DNA from: Thauera aromatica K172
GTDB taxonomy: Bacteria; Pseudomonadota; Gammaproteobacteria; Burkholderiales; Rhodocyclaceae
DNA length: 53,761 bases
Assembly (NCBI RefSeq): GCF_003030465.1
Contig: NZ_CP028340.1
Coordinates: forward strand, 1-53,761
Direction: 5' to 3'
The notes beneath the pieces were generated by a model. That model saw only the letters and a program-made list of their open reading frames with translations. It was not told the DNA's origin and did no database searches. Positions 18,055 through 24,761 of this stretch are shown piece by piece (the stretch's first letter is position 1; every line of letters starts with the position of its first letter). Both the position numbers and the translations under genes were made by a program.

Positions 18055-18642
18055 CGCCACGGCTTTGTGCAATGCCCACACTCTTTTGACCTGACTTTCG
18101 CTGCACCTGGCCAGTTTCGCCGTTTCCGCGATGCTATGCCCAGCAGTGCGCAGCGCAATGATCCGATCATGCGCCAGTGTGTCGGCCTTACGGCCGGTGT
18201 AGCGGCCGGCCTGCTTGGCCAGCTCCACGCCTTGCCGCTGACGCTCGCGCCGATCCTCGTAGTCATCGCGTGCGATCTGCAACGCCAGCTTCAAAAGCAT
18301 GTCCTGGACGGATTCCAGAACAACCTTGGCCACGCCCTTCGCCTCGGCGGCCAGCTCCGTCAAATCCACCACACCAGGCACGGCTAGCCTGGCGCCCTTG
18401 GCCCGGATCGAGGCCACCAGGCGTTCGGCCTCGGCCAGCGGCAAGCGGCTGATTCGGTCGATCTTCTCCGCAACCACGACTTCACCAGGTTGCAGGTCGG
18501 CAATCAGGCGCAGCAGCTCGGCGCGATCGGCGCGTGCGCCGCTGGCTTTCTCGCGGTAGATGCCGGCGACGTAAAAGCCGGCCGCCTTCGTGCTCTCCAC
18601 GATGGCATCCTGCCGGCTTAGGTCTTGTTCCTCCGTGCTCAC
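18037..18642 (-). pseudogene. parA: parA resolvase, 3' part (gene split by a 2.1-kb insertion)
   Basis: Serine recombinase related to Tn3-type resolvases; in IncP-1 plasmids ParA resolves multimers at a nearby res site. This part carries residues from TEEQDLSRQ to the C-terminal helix-turn-helix (AETAKLARCSESQVKRVW). The first 11 residues, MKVARIYLRVS, including the catalytic serine, are encoded at 20788-20820 on the other side of the inserted element. Removing the insertion and one target copy restores an open frame of about 210 codons. A GTG at 18640-18642 could start a truncated, catalytically dead product. Confidence 0.9.
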
Positions 18643-18643
18643 G
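18638..18643 (+). repeat. Target-site duplication, left copy (CTCACG)
   Basis: CTCACG directly precedes the element end TGTCG at 18644. The same hexamer follows the other end at 20789-20794. Tn402-family elements duplicate 5 bp; here one extra base matches, so either CTCAC or TCACG is the true duplication. Confidence 0.88.
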
Positions 18644-18780
18644 TGTCGTTTTCAGAAGGCGACTGCACCAGTTCACTGGGCTGGCCGCCGTGTGTGCATA
18701 GAACTTCTGACCGGGAACGGTCAGAAGTTCTATGCACGAAGCGCCGCGAGAGATCGGAATTGCTCAGAACTCTTGTGCAC
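18644..18780 (+). repeat. Left terminal region with four TniA-type 19-bp repeats
   Basis: Matches to the pattern TCAGAAG-N5-TGCAC: TTTCAGAAGGCGACTGCAC at about 18650-18668; one in reverse at 18694-18713; one forward at 18718-18737; and a weaker one, CTCAGAACTCTTGTGCAC, at 18763-18780. The reverse and forward pair make a perfect 44-bp palindrome (20-bp arms, GGAA loop). Several such repeats at each end are typical of Tn402-family termini; an inverted pair is not. Confidence 0.75.
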
Positions 18781-18817
18781 GGCGCGACAAAGCCGGAACC
18801 GCCGAAAATTCCGGCGA

Positions 18818-19369
18818 TCAACCGGCAAGCTGCTTGATGCGCTCGGCCAGGCGGCCGAAAGCCTCGTTCACGTATTCCAGCACCTTGGGTTCTGCGCCCT
18901 GCGTGCGCAGCGAGTCTTTGAAGGCTTCCAGGTCGGACAGCCATTGCCGATGCAGGCGGCCCAGCTCGTCGAGCTGAGGCCGGAAGTCTTGGAGACTGCC
19001 GCTCGCACGAAACGCCTGGTAGCCACGCTCAAGCGTGGCCGCCGTGGTCAGCAGTTGCGCGCCCATTTGCTTGTGCTGTTCGGAGAACTCGGCCATGCCG
19101 TCATAGGGCCGCGAAGCCTTGCGGCGCTCGGCTTCGGATGCCTCTTCCATGATGCGGGCGTAGCGGTAGAACCCTGGGAACTCGCGGGACAGCGCCATGA
19201 GCTGCTGATCGGATGTGCCGACCCAAATCCTGTGCAGGTCAGGCCCGTACCCCATCATGCGATTGATGATGGCATGGGCCTCGCTGACACCCTGGGCGGC
19301 AAGCTGCTGCATGTGTTGGTCGATCTTCGCGGCCAGTCGGCGGAATTCGTTCATGCTCATGTCCGTCAC
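18818..19369 (-). CDS. Helical protein of unknown function, third gene of a toxin-antitoxin operon
   Basis: 183 residues, predicted by eye to be almost wholly helical with heptad-like stretches (about 105-180). I recognise no family. With the GTG start at 19367-19369 it overlaps the toxin stop as GTGA, matching the 4-bp overlap between antitoxin and toxin; ATG 19360 or 19354 are alternatives. This points to one transcript of three genes. It could be an accessory to the toxin-antitoxin pair or an independent passenger. Confidence 0.65.
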   Translation of the reverse strand: MTDMSMNEFRRLAAKIDQHMQQLAAQGVSEAHAIINRMMGYGPDLHRIWVGTSDQQLMALSREFPGFYRYARIMEEASEAERRKASRPYDGMAEFSEQHKQMGAQLLTTAATLERGYQAFRASGSLQDFRPQLDELGRLHRQWLSDLEAFKDSLRTQGAEPKVLEYVNEAFGRLAERIKQLAG

Positions 19370-19761
19370 AAAAGGCGCGTTGATTGCCCTTGCGCCGTGA
19401 GAAGTGCCACCGCCTTCTTATCGAAGGAAACGAAGGTTTCCCCGCCAAGCCAGTTGCCTTCGTAGGCAATGACGCCATCGGCAAAGTCTCCGCCCGCGTC
19501 GAGCACCAGCAAGCCAGCCTCCACGGCAGGCCGGTTCACTTCCACATTCGCGGCGGCCAGTAGTGCCCGGATCGCGCTGGCCGCGTCGGCTTGCTGGAAG
19601 CCGTAGACACGCAGCAGCACCCAAACAAATTCGCATAGGCACGGCAGCGCGACCGCGATCAACTCGGCGTCGGTCAAGACTGCGGCGGCAACGTCCGCTT
19701 GTGCGGGATCGTCACGCACAACCGCACGCACAAGGACGTTGGTATCGACTGCGACCTTCAT
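19366..19761 (-). CDS. PIN-domain toxin (VapC-like)
   Basis: 131-residue PIN-domain protein, a probable RNA endonuclease toxin. The expected acidic active-site residues are visible: Asp6 (VAVDTN), Glu44 (CLCEFVW), Asp92/Asp95 (GDFADGV) and Asp114 (SFDKK). Its start codon overlaps the stop of the upstream antitoxin gene as ATGA. Carried inside the small Tn402-like element, it could penalise cells that lose the plasmid. Confidence 0.88.
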   Translation of the reverse strand: MKVAVDTNVLVRAVVRDDPAQADVAAAVLTDAELIAVALPCLCEFVWVLLRVYGFQQADAASAIRALLAAANVEVNRPAVEAGLLVLDAGGDFADGVIAYEGNWLGGETFVSFDKKAVALLTAQGQSTRLL

Positions 19762-20009
19762 TGCTTACCTGCCCAGCCTTGCGCCGCCGCCTCGTTGATT
19801 TCTTCGATGGTGGCAACCTTCTGCGTCTTGCCCGCGAGCAGGCCGACAAAGCTGGCTATCGTCCCTGCGGGCCGTGCCGCCTTGAGCACGCCCCGACCGT
19901 CTGGCAACAAGTCCAGCTCGATCTTGTCGCCTGGCCTGATGCCGAGGTGTTGCAGTACGTCCTTCCGAAACGTCACTTGTCCCCGTGCGGTAACGGTCAA
20001 TGTGGTCAT
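19758..20009 (-). CDS. AbrB-type antitoxin (VapB-like)
   Basis: 83-residue protein with an N-terminal swapped-hairpin AbrB domain (MTTLTVTARGQVTFRKDVLQ) and a C-terminal tail (VATIEEINEAAAQGW) of the kind that wraps the PIN toxin. It is the first gene of the operon and overlaps the toxin by 4 bp. AbrB/PIN pairs normally repress their own promoter, which would lie in 20010-20190. A TTG codon 18 bp upstream is a possible alternative start. Confidence 0.87.
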   Translation of the reverse strand: MTTLTVTARGQVTFRKDVLQHLGIRPGDKIELDLLPDGRGVLKAARPAGTIASFVGLLAGKTQKVATIEEINEAAAQGWAGKQ

Positions 20010-20049
20010 GGTGGTTTGCCCTCGCAATCAAGGTTGATGCTTCACATAG

Positions 20050-20190
20050 TAATGCAAAAATGCCTTACCGTCAATGTCCGTCAAACGATCATTAGTCGGC
20101 CATGCCGGACACTGTCCAGCAAAGTTATTGCACAACGGGTTGTCGGACATTAAGATAGGCGGACGGAATGACGGACAAGAGAGGCGGCAA
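20050..20190. promoter_or_regulatory. Probable res site and divergent promoters of the small element
   Basis: The gap between the antitoxin and resolvase genes contains several TGTCCG/CGGACA motifs in both orientations (GTCAATGTCCGTC, GCCGGACACTGTCC, TTGTCGGACATTAAG, ATGACGGACAAG). Paired motifs of this kind upstream of a resolvase gene are how res sites of the Tn5053/Tn402 family look. Subsite limits cannot be set by eye. Confidence 0.6.
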
Positions 20191-20757
20191 ATGGCACTGA
20201 TCGGCTATGCGCGGGTATCGACGGCGGAACAGGACACCGCCTTGCAGACGGATGCGCTACGCAAGGCAGGCTGCGAGCGCGTTTTCGAGGACACGGCTTC
20301 CGGGGCCAAGGCCGACCGCCCCGGCTTGGCTGATGCGCTGGCCTACCTGCGCGACGGCGACGTGCTGGCCGTCTGGCGGCTGGATCGGCTCGGGCGCTCT
20401 ATGCCGCACCTAATCGAAACGATAGGCGCGCTGGAAGCGCGAGGCGTCGGCTTCCGTTCTCTGACGGAAGCCATCGACACCACCACGCCAGGCGGGCGGC
20501 TCATCTTCCACGTGTTCGGCGCGCTGGGCCAGTTCGAGCGCGACTTGATCCGCGAGCGCACCAAGGCCGGGTTGACTGCCGCCGCCGCTCGTGGGAGGAA
20601 GGGCGGGCGAAAGCCGGTTGTCACCGCCGACAAGTTGCAGCGAGCGCGGGAGCACATCGCCAACGGGCTTAATGTCCGAGAGGCCGCTACACGGCTCAAG
20701 GTGAGCAAGACGGCCCTGTACACCGCGCTGCAATCCACCAGTGCAGCCGACTCCTGA
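20191..20757 (+). CDS. Serine resolvase (TniR-like)
   Basis: 188-residue small serine recombinase: catalytic Ser10 in IGYARVSTAEQ, the conserved WRLDRLGRS and FHVFGALGQFERDLIRERT blocks, and a C-terminal helix-turn-helix (NVREAATRLKVSKTALYT). In Tn402-family transposons TniR resolves cointegrates at res upstream of its gene, as the layout suggests here. Its last codons and stop fall inside a TniA-type terminal repeat (20741-20759). Confidence 0.88.
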   Translation: MALIGYARVSTAEQDTALQTDALRKAGCERVFEDTASGAKADRPGLADALAYLRDGDVLAVWRLDRLGRSMPHLIETIGALEARGVGFRSLTEAIDTTTPGGRLIFHVFGALGQFERDLIRERTKAGLTAAAARGRKGGRKPVVTADKLQRAREHIANGLNVREAATRLKVSKTALYTALQSTSAADS

Positions 20758-20788
20758 TATTCCGTGCAGTCGTCTTCTGAAAATGACA
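20741..20788 (-). repeat. Right terminal region of the small element (IRt-type)
   Basis: Two TniA-type repeats read toward the inside: TTTTCAGAAGACGACTGCAC (reverse of 20764-20783) and TATCAGGAGTCGGCTGCAC (reverse of 20741-20759). The outer one equals the Tn402 IRt terminus. Confidence 0.85.
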
Positions 20789-20820
20789 CTCACGCGCAGG
20801 TAGATGCGTGCGACTTTCAT
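20788..20820 (-). pseudogene. parA: parA resolvase, 5' part (first 11 codons)
   Basis: ATG at 20818-20820 after AGGAGG, encoding MKVARIYLRVS, then the frame runs into the inserted element. The catalytic serine is the last parA residue before the insertion. The remaining codons are at 18037-18642. Confidence 0.9.
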
Positions 20821-20830
20821 GCGGGCCTCC

Positions 20831-20902
20831 TGGTCATTTTGGGTATAGGGAAAATGACCATTGTTTCACGCCTAGCCAAAAAGGGAAGGTTCCCGGTTCA
20901 AA
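20831..20902. promoter_or_regulatory. Left part of the par res site and parA control region
   Basis: Contains a perfect inverted repeat TGGTCATTTT (20831-20840) and AAAATGACCA (20851-20860), then CCTAGCCAA at 20871-20879, whose partner TTGGCTAGG lies at 32743-32751 beyond the integron transposon. Resolvase subsites next to the parA start are expected here. Confidence 0.7.
20898..20902 (+). repeat. Target-site duplication of the integron transposon, left copy (TCAAA)
   Basis: TCAAA immediately before the IRi end TGTCG at 20903; identical TCAAA at 32738-32742 after the IRt end. Five bp is the Tn402 size. Confidence 0.95.
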
Positions 20903-21104
20903 TGTCGTTTTCAGAAGACGGCTGCACTGAACGTCAGAAGCCGACTGCACTATAGCAGCGGAGGGGTTGGATCCATCAGGCAACGACGGGCTGCTGCCGG
21001 CCATCAGCGGACGCAGGGAGGACTTTCCGCAACCGGCCGTTCGATGCGGCACCGATGGCCTTCGCGCAGGGGTAGTGAATCCGCCAGGATTGACTTGCGC
21101 TGCC
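20903..21104 (+). repeat. IRi terminus and 5'-CS end of the class 1 integron
   Basis: The 25-bp IRi is followed by a second 19-bp-type repeat (CGTCAGAAGCCGACTGCAC) and the usual non-coding sequence between IRi and the intI1 stop. Confidence 0.92.
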
Positions 21105-22118
21105 CTACCTCTCACTAGTGAGGGGCGGCAGCGCATCAAGCGGTGAGCGCACTCCGGCACCGCCAACTTTCAGCACATGCGTGTAAATCATCGTCGTAGA
21201 GACGTCGGAATGGCCGAGCAGATCCTGCACGGTTCGAATGTCGTAACCGCTGCGGAGCAAGGCCGTCGCGAACGAGTGGCGGAGGGTGTGCGGTGTGGCG
21301 GGCTTCGTGATGCCTGCTTGTTCTACGGCACGTTTGAAGGCGCGCTGAAAGGTCTGGTCATACATGTGATGGCGACGCACGACACCGCTCCGTGGATCGG
21401 TCGAATGCGTGTGCTGCGCAAAAACCCAGAACCACGGCCAGGAATGCCCGGCGCGCGGATACTTCCGCTCAAGGGCGTCGGGAAGCGCAACGCCGCTGCG
21501 GCCCTCGGCCTGGTCCTTCAGCCACCATGCCCGTGCACGCGACAGCTGCTCGCGCAGGCTGGGTGCCAAGCTCTCGGGTAACATCAAGGCCCGATCCTTG
21601 GAGCCCTTGCCCTCCCGCACGATGATCGTGCCGTGATCGAAATCCAGATCCTTGACCCGCAGTTGCAAACCCTCACTGATCCGCATGCCCGTTCCATACA
21701 GAAGCTGGGCGAACAAACGATGCTCGCCTTCCAGAAAACCGAGGATGCGAACCACTTCATCCGGGGTCAGCACCACCGGCAAGCGCCGCGACGGCCGAGG
21801 TCTTCCGATCTCCTGAAGCCAGGGCAGATCCGTGCACAGCACCTTGCCGTAGAAGAACAGCAAGGCCGCCAATGCCTGACGATGCGTGGAGACCGAAACC
21901 TTGCGCTCGTTCGCCAGCCAGGACAGAAATGCCTCGACTTCGCTGCTGCCCAAGGTTGCCGGGTGACGCACACCGTGGAAACGGATGAAGGCACGAACCC
22001 AGTGGACATAAGCCTGTTCGGTTCGTAAGCTGTAATGCAAGTAGCGTATGCGCTCACGCAACTGGTCCAGAACCTTGACCGAACGCAGCGGTGGTAACGG
22101 CGCAGTGGCGGTTTTCAT
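21105..22118 (-). CDS. intI1: Class 1 integron integrase IntI1
   Basis: Tyrosine recombinase that inserts and excises gene cassettes at attI1/attC. The 337-residue full-length protein contains the C-terminal box [19 protein letters not shown] and the nucleophile region STTMIYTHV. Residues Arg32 and His39 mark the IntI1 variant reported to be very active. Its coding sequence contains the Pc promoter. A LexA-like box (CTG-N10-CAG, 22131-22146) lies over its start region, consistent with known SOS control. Confidence 0.96.
22003..22031 (+). promoter_or_regulatory. Cassette promoter Pc, weak variant PcW (upstream copy)
   Basis: -35 TGGACA (22003-22008), 17-bp spacer, -10 TAAGCT (22026-22031): the PcW form. 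Located in intI1 on the opposite strand and directed toward the cassette. Confidence 0.92.
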
Positions 22119-22130
22119 GGCTTGTTATGA

Positions 22131-22146
22131 CTGTTTTTTTGTACAG
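22131..22146. promoter_or_regulatory. LexA-like box of intI1 (first copy)
   Basis: CTGTTTTTTTGTACAG fits CTG-N10-CAG. The same site recurs in the duplicated segment at 22574-22589. The nearby P2 elements TTGTTA and TACAGT are 14 bp apart, the inactive form. Confidence 0.8.
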
Positions 22147-22147
22147 T

Positions 22148-22561
22148 CTATGCCTCGGGCATCCAAGCAGCAAGCGCGTTACGCCGTGGGTCGATGTTTT
22201 CATCCGGGGTCAGCACCACCGGCAAGCGCCGCGACGGCCGAGGTCTTCCGATCTCCTGAAGCCAGGGCAGATCCGTGCACAGCACCTTGCCGTAGAAGAA
22301 CAGCAAGGCCGCCAATGCCTGACGATGCGTGGAGACCGAAACCTTGCGCTCGTTCGCCAGCCAGGACAGAAATGCCTCGACTTCGCTGCTGCCCAAGGTT
22401 GCCGGGTGACGCACACCGTGGAAACGGATGAAGGCACGAACCCAGTGGACATAAGCCTGTTCGGTTCGTAAGCTGTAATGCAAGTAGCGTATGCGCTCAC
22501 GCAACTGGTCCAGAACCTTGACCGAACGCAGCGGTGGTAACGGCGCAGTGGCGGTTTTCAT
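22148..22561 (-). pseudogene. intI1: Partial second copy of intI1 (5' part only)
   Basis: Encodes the first 119-120 residues of IntI1, then runs in frame into attI1 sequence for 17 foreign residues and stops. The C-terminal catalytic half is missing, so no recombinase activity is expected. It arises from the 443-bp tandem duplication. Confidence 0.93.
22446..22474 (+). promoter_or_regulatory. Cassette promoter PcW (cassette-proximal copy)
   Basis: TGGACA (22446-22451), 17 bp, TAAGCT (22469-22474). This duplicate is about 300 bp before the ereA2 start; with the upstream copy there are two tandem Pc promoters. Confidence 0.9.
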
Positions 22562-22697
22562 GGCTTGTTATGACTGTTTTTTTGTACAGTCTATGCCTCG
22601 GGCATCCAAGCAGCAAGCGCGTTACGCCGTGGGTCGATGTTTGATGTTATGGAGCAGCAACGATGTTACGCAGCAGGGCAGTCGCCCTAAAACAAAG
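22562..22697 (+). other. attI1: attI1 recombination site (complete copy)
   Basis: Contains the usual attI1 sequence, including the ATGGAGCAGCAACGATGTTA stretch, and ends at the core GTTATGC (22697-22703). The other copy at 22119-22199 is cut short and lacks the crossover point. Confidence 0.92.
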
Positions 22698-24073
22698 TTA
22701 TGCTCTGTGAGCCTGGTTATTGGCGAAGCGAAAGTATGACGATTTCAGCAATAAACGCAAAAGGATAAAAAAATGACATGGAGAACGACCAGAACACTTT
22801 TACAGCCTCAAAAGCTGGAGTTCAATGAGTTTGAGATTCTTAATCCCGTAGTTGAGGGCGCCCGAATTGTCGGCATTGGCGAGGGTGCTCACTTTGTCGC
22901 GGAGTTCTCACTGGCTAGAGCTAGTCTTATTCGCTATTTTGTCGAGAGGCATGATTTTAATGCGATTGGTTTGGAATGTGGGGCGATTCAGGCATCCCGG
23001 CTATCTGAATGGCTCAACTCAACAGCCGGTGCTCATGAACTTGAGCGATTTTCGGATACCCTGACCTTTTCTTTGTATGGCTCAGTGCTGATTTGGGTTA
23101 AATCATATCTACGCGAATCAGGAAGAAAACTGCAGTTAGTCGGAATCGATTTACCCAACACCTTGAATCCAAGGGACGACCTAGCGCAATTGGCCGAAAT
23201 TATCCAGGTCATCGACCACCTCATGAAACCCCACGTTGATGCGCTGACTCAGTTGTTGACGTCCATTGATGGCCAGTCGGCGGTTATTTCATCGGCAAAA
23301 TGGGGGGAGTTGGAAACGGCTCAGCAGGAGAAAGCTATCTCAGGGGTAACCAGATTGAAGCTCCGTTTGGCGTCGCTTGCCCCTGTCCTGAAAAATCACG
23401 TCAACAGCGATTTTTTCCGAAAAGCCTCTGATCGAATAGAGTCGATAGAGTATACGTTGGAAACCTTGCGTGTAATGAAAGCTTTCTTCGATGGTACCTC
23501 TCTTGAGGGAGATACTTCCGTACGTGACTCGTATATGGCGGGCGTGGTGGATGGAATGGTTCGAGCGAATCCGGATGTAAGGATAATTCTGCTGGCGCAC
23601 AACAATCATTTACAAAAAACTCCAGTTTCCTTTTCAGGCGAGCTTACGGCTGTTCCCATGGGACAGCATCTCGCAGAGAGGGAGGAGGGGGATTACCGTG
23701 CGATTGCATTCACCCATCTTGGACTCACCGTGCCGGAAATGCATTTCCCATCGCCCGACAGTCCTCTTGGATTCTCTGTTGTGACCACGCCTGCCGATGC
23801 AATCCGTGAGGATAGTGTGGAACAGTATGTCATCGATGCCTGTGGTAAGGAGGATTCATGCCTGACATTGACAGATGACCCCATGGAAGCAAAGCGAATG
23901 CGGTCCCAAAGCGCCTCTGTAGAAACGAATTTGAGCGAGGCATTTGATGCCATCGTCTGCGTTCCCAGCGCCGGCAAGGACAGCCTGGTTGCCCTATAGG
24001 AAACCAGAAATGAAATGAAGGAGCATAACCTGCCAATCCACCGGACGGTTTTCAACCGCCGGTGATCAGCGCG
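22698..24073 (+). mobile_element. ereA2 gene cassette with attC
   Basis: Starts at the attI1 crossover in GTTATGC and ends at the crossover in GTTAGAT (24073-24079), 1,376 bp. The attC begins with GCATAAC (24023-24029), the exact complement of the upstream core. The attC is about 57 bp with imperfect inner repeats. The cassette is visibly less GC-rich than the plasmid backbone. Confidence 0.92.
22773..23999 (+). CDS. ereA2: Erythromycin esterase EreA2
   Basis: Hydrolyses the lactone ring of macrolides such as erythromycin. The 408 residues carry the family motif GIGEGAHFVAEF, with the histidine thought to activate water, and EGDTSVRDSYMA and LAHNNHLQK further on. ATG 22773 follows AAAAGGAT. 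It is the only cassette in the array and is read from the Pc promoters about 300 and 740 bp upstream. Confidence 0.93.
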   Translation: MTWRTTRTLLQPQKLEFNEFEILNPVVEGARIVGIGEGAHFVAEFSLARASLIRYFVERHDFNAIGLECGAIQASRLSEWLNSTAGAHELERFSDTLTFSLYGSVLIWVKSYLRESGRKLQLVGIDLPNTLNPRDDLAQLAEIIQVIDHLMKPHVDALTQLLTSIDGQSAVISSAKWGELETAQQEKAISGVTRLKLRLASLAPVLKNHVNSDFFRKASDRIESIEYTLETLRVMKAFFDGTSLEGDTSVRDSYMAGVVDGMVRANPDVRIILLAHNNHLQKTPVSFSGELTAVPMGQHLAEREEGDYRAIAFTHLGLTVPEMHFPSPDSPLGFSVVTTPADAIREDSVEQYVIDACGKEDSCLTLTDDPMEAKRMRSQSASVETNLSEAFDAIVCVPSAGKDSLVAL

Positions 24074-24079
24074 TTAGAT
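24023..24079 (+). other. attC: attC site of the ereA2 cassette
   Basis: Bounded by GCATAAC and GTTAGAT, with a partly self-complementary centre (ACCGGACGG and CCGCCGGTG). Confidence 0.85.
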
Positions 24080-24131
24080 GCACTAAGCACATAATTGCTC
24101 ACAGCCAAACTATCAGGTCAAGTCTGCTTTT

Positions 24132-24595
24132 ATTATTTTTAAGCGTGCATAATAAGCCCTACACAAATTGGGAGATATATCATGAAAGGCTGGCTTTTTC
24201 TTGTTATCGCAATAGTTGGCGAAGTAATCGCAACATCCGCATTAAAATCTAGCGAGGGCTTTACTAAGCTTGCCCCTTCCGCCGTTGTCATAATCGGTTA
24301 TGGCATCGCATTTTATTTTCTTTCTCTGGTTCTGAAATCCATCCCTGTCGGTGGATGTTATGGATTATTTTTAAGCGTGCATAATAAGCCCTACACAAAT
24401 TGGGAGATATATCATGAAAGGCTGGCTTTTTCTTGTTATCGCAATAGTTGGCGAAGTAATCGCAACATCCGCATTAAAATCTAGCGAGGGCTTTACTAAG
24501 CTTGCCCCTTCCGCCGTTGTCATAATCGGTTATGGCATCGCATTTTATTTTCTTTCTCTGGTTCTGAAATCCATCCCTGTCGGTGTTGCTTATGC
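24132..24595. repeat. 232-bp tandem duplication at the start of the 3'-conserved segment
   Basis: Sequence from about 24132 to 24353 (qacE leader and first 57 codons) recurs at 24364-24585. A 10-bp filler, GATGTTATGG (24354-24363), separates the copies. The same 10-mer is what follows the break point in attI1. Confidence 0.9.
24182..24484 (+). pseudogene. qacEdelta: Truncated first copy of qacE
   Basis: Begins like QacE ([20 protein letters not shown]) but leaves the family sequence after IPVG, about residue 58. It then reads through the repeat junction in another frame to a stop inside the second copy. Only about two of the four membrane helices remain, so drug export is not expected. Confidence 0.9.
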
Positions 24596-24761
24596 AGTCT
24601 GGTCGGGACTCGGCGTCGTCATAATTACAGCCATTGCCTGGTTGCTTCATGGGCAAAAGCTTGATGCGTGGGGCTTTGTAGGTATGGGGCTCATAATTGC
24701 TGCCTTTTTGCTCGCCCGATCCCCATCGTGGAAGTCGCTGCGGAGGCCGACGCCATGGTGA
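24414..24761 (+). CDS. qacEdelta1: QacEdelta1 small multidrug exporter, truncated form
   Basis: Standard 115-residue qacEdelta1 of the 3'-conserved segment: an SMR-family quaternary ammonium exporter with normal sequence up to [12 protein letters not shown], then the usual altered end created by fusion to the sul1 region. The SMR Glu14 in IVGEVIA is present. It overlaps the sul1 start by 7 bp. Activity is known to be weak. Confidence 0.95.
   Translation: MKGWLFLVIAIVGEVIATSALKSSEGFTKLAPSAVVIIGYGIAFYFLSLVLKSIPVGVAYAVWSGLGVVIITAIAWLLHGQKLDAWGFVGMGLIIAAFLLARSPSWKSLRRPTPW

Larger units (their letters stand above)
18643..20789 (+). mobile_element. Small Tn402-family-like element inserted in parA (no tniABQ)
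   Basis: Bounded by TGTCGTTTTCAGAAGGCGAC at the left and, inverted, TGTCATTTTCAGAAGACGAC at the right, both matching Tn402/Tn5053 termini. Inside are an AbrB-type antitoxin, a PIN toxin, a third overlapping gene, a res-like region and a tniR-like resolvase. No transposase genes are present, so it would need TniA/TniB/TniQ in trans. It interrupts parA and has direct repeats of CTCAC(G). Confidence 0.85.
21757..22642. repeat. 443-bp tandem duplication of intI1 5' end, Pc and part of attI1
   Basis: Sequence 21757-22199 is repeated at 22200-22642 with an offset of 443 bp, without visible differences. It spans codons 1-120 of intI1, the Pc promoter, the LexA box and the attI1 start. The joint reads GATGTTT-TCATCCGG, with about 1-nt overlap. 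Confidence 0.93.

Noticed and set aside
18694..18737. Palindrome as a simple transcription terminator
   Set aside because: There is no T-run on either side and both arms match the terminal TniA-type repeats, so a transposon-end role fits better.
22148..22561. Second integrase as a functional gene
   Set aside because: Only the first 119-120 residues are IntI1; the catalytic C-terminal half is missing.
24182..24484. First qacE frame as an intact exporter
   Set aside because: It diverges after about residue 58, inside the membrane part, and ends out of frame in the repeat.
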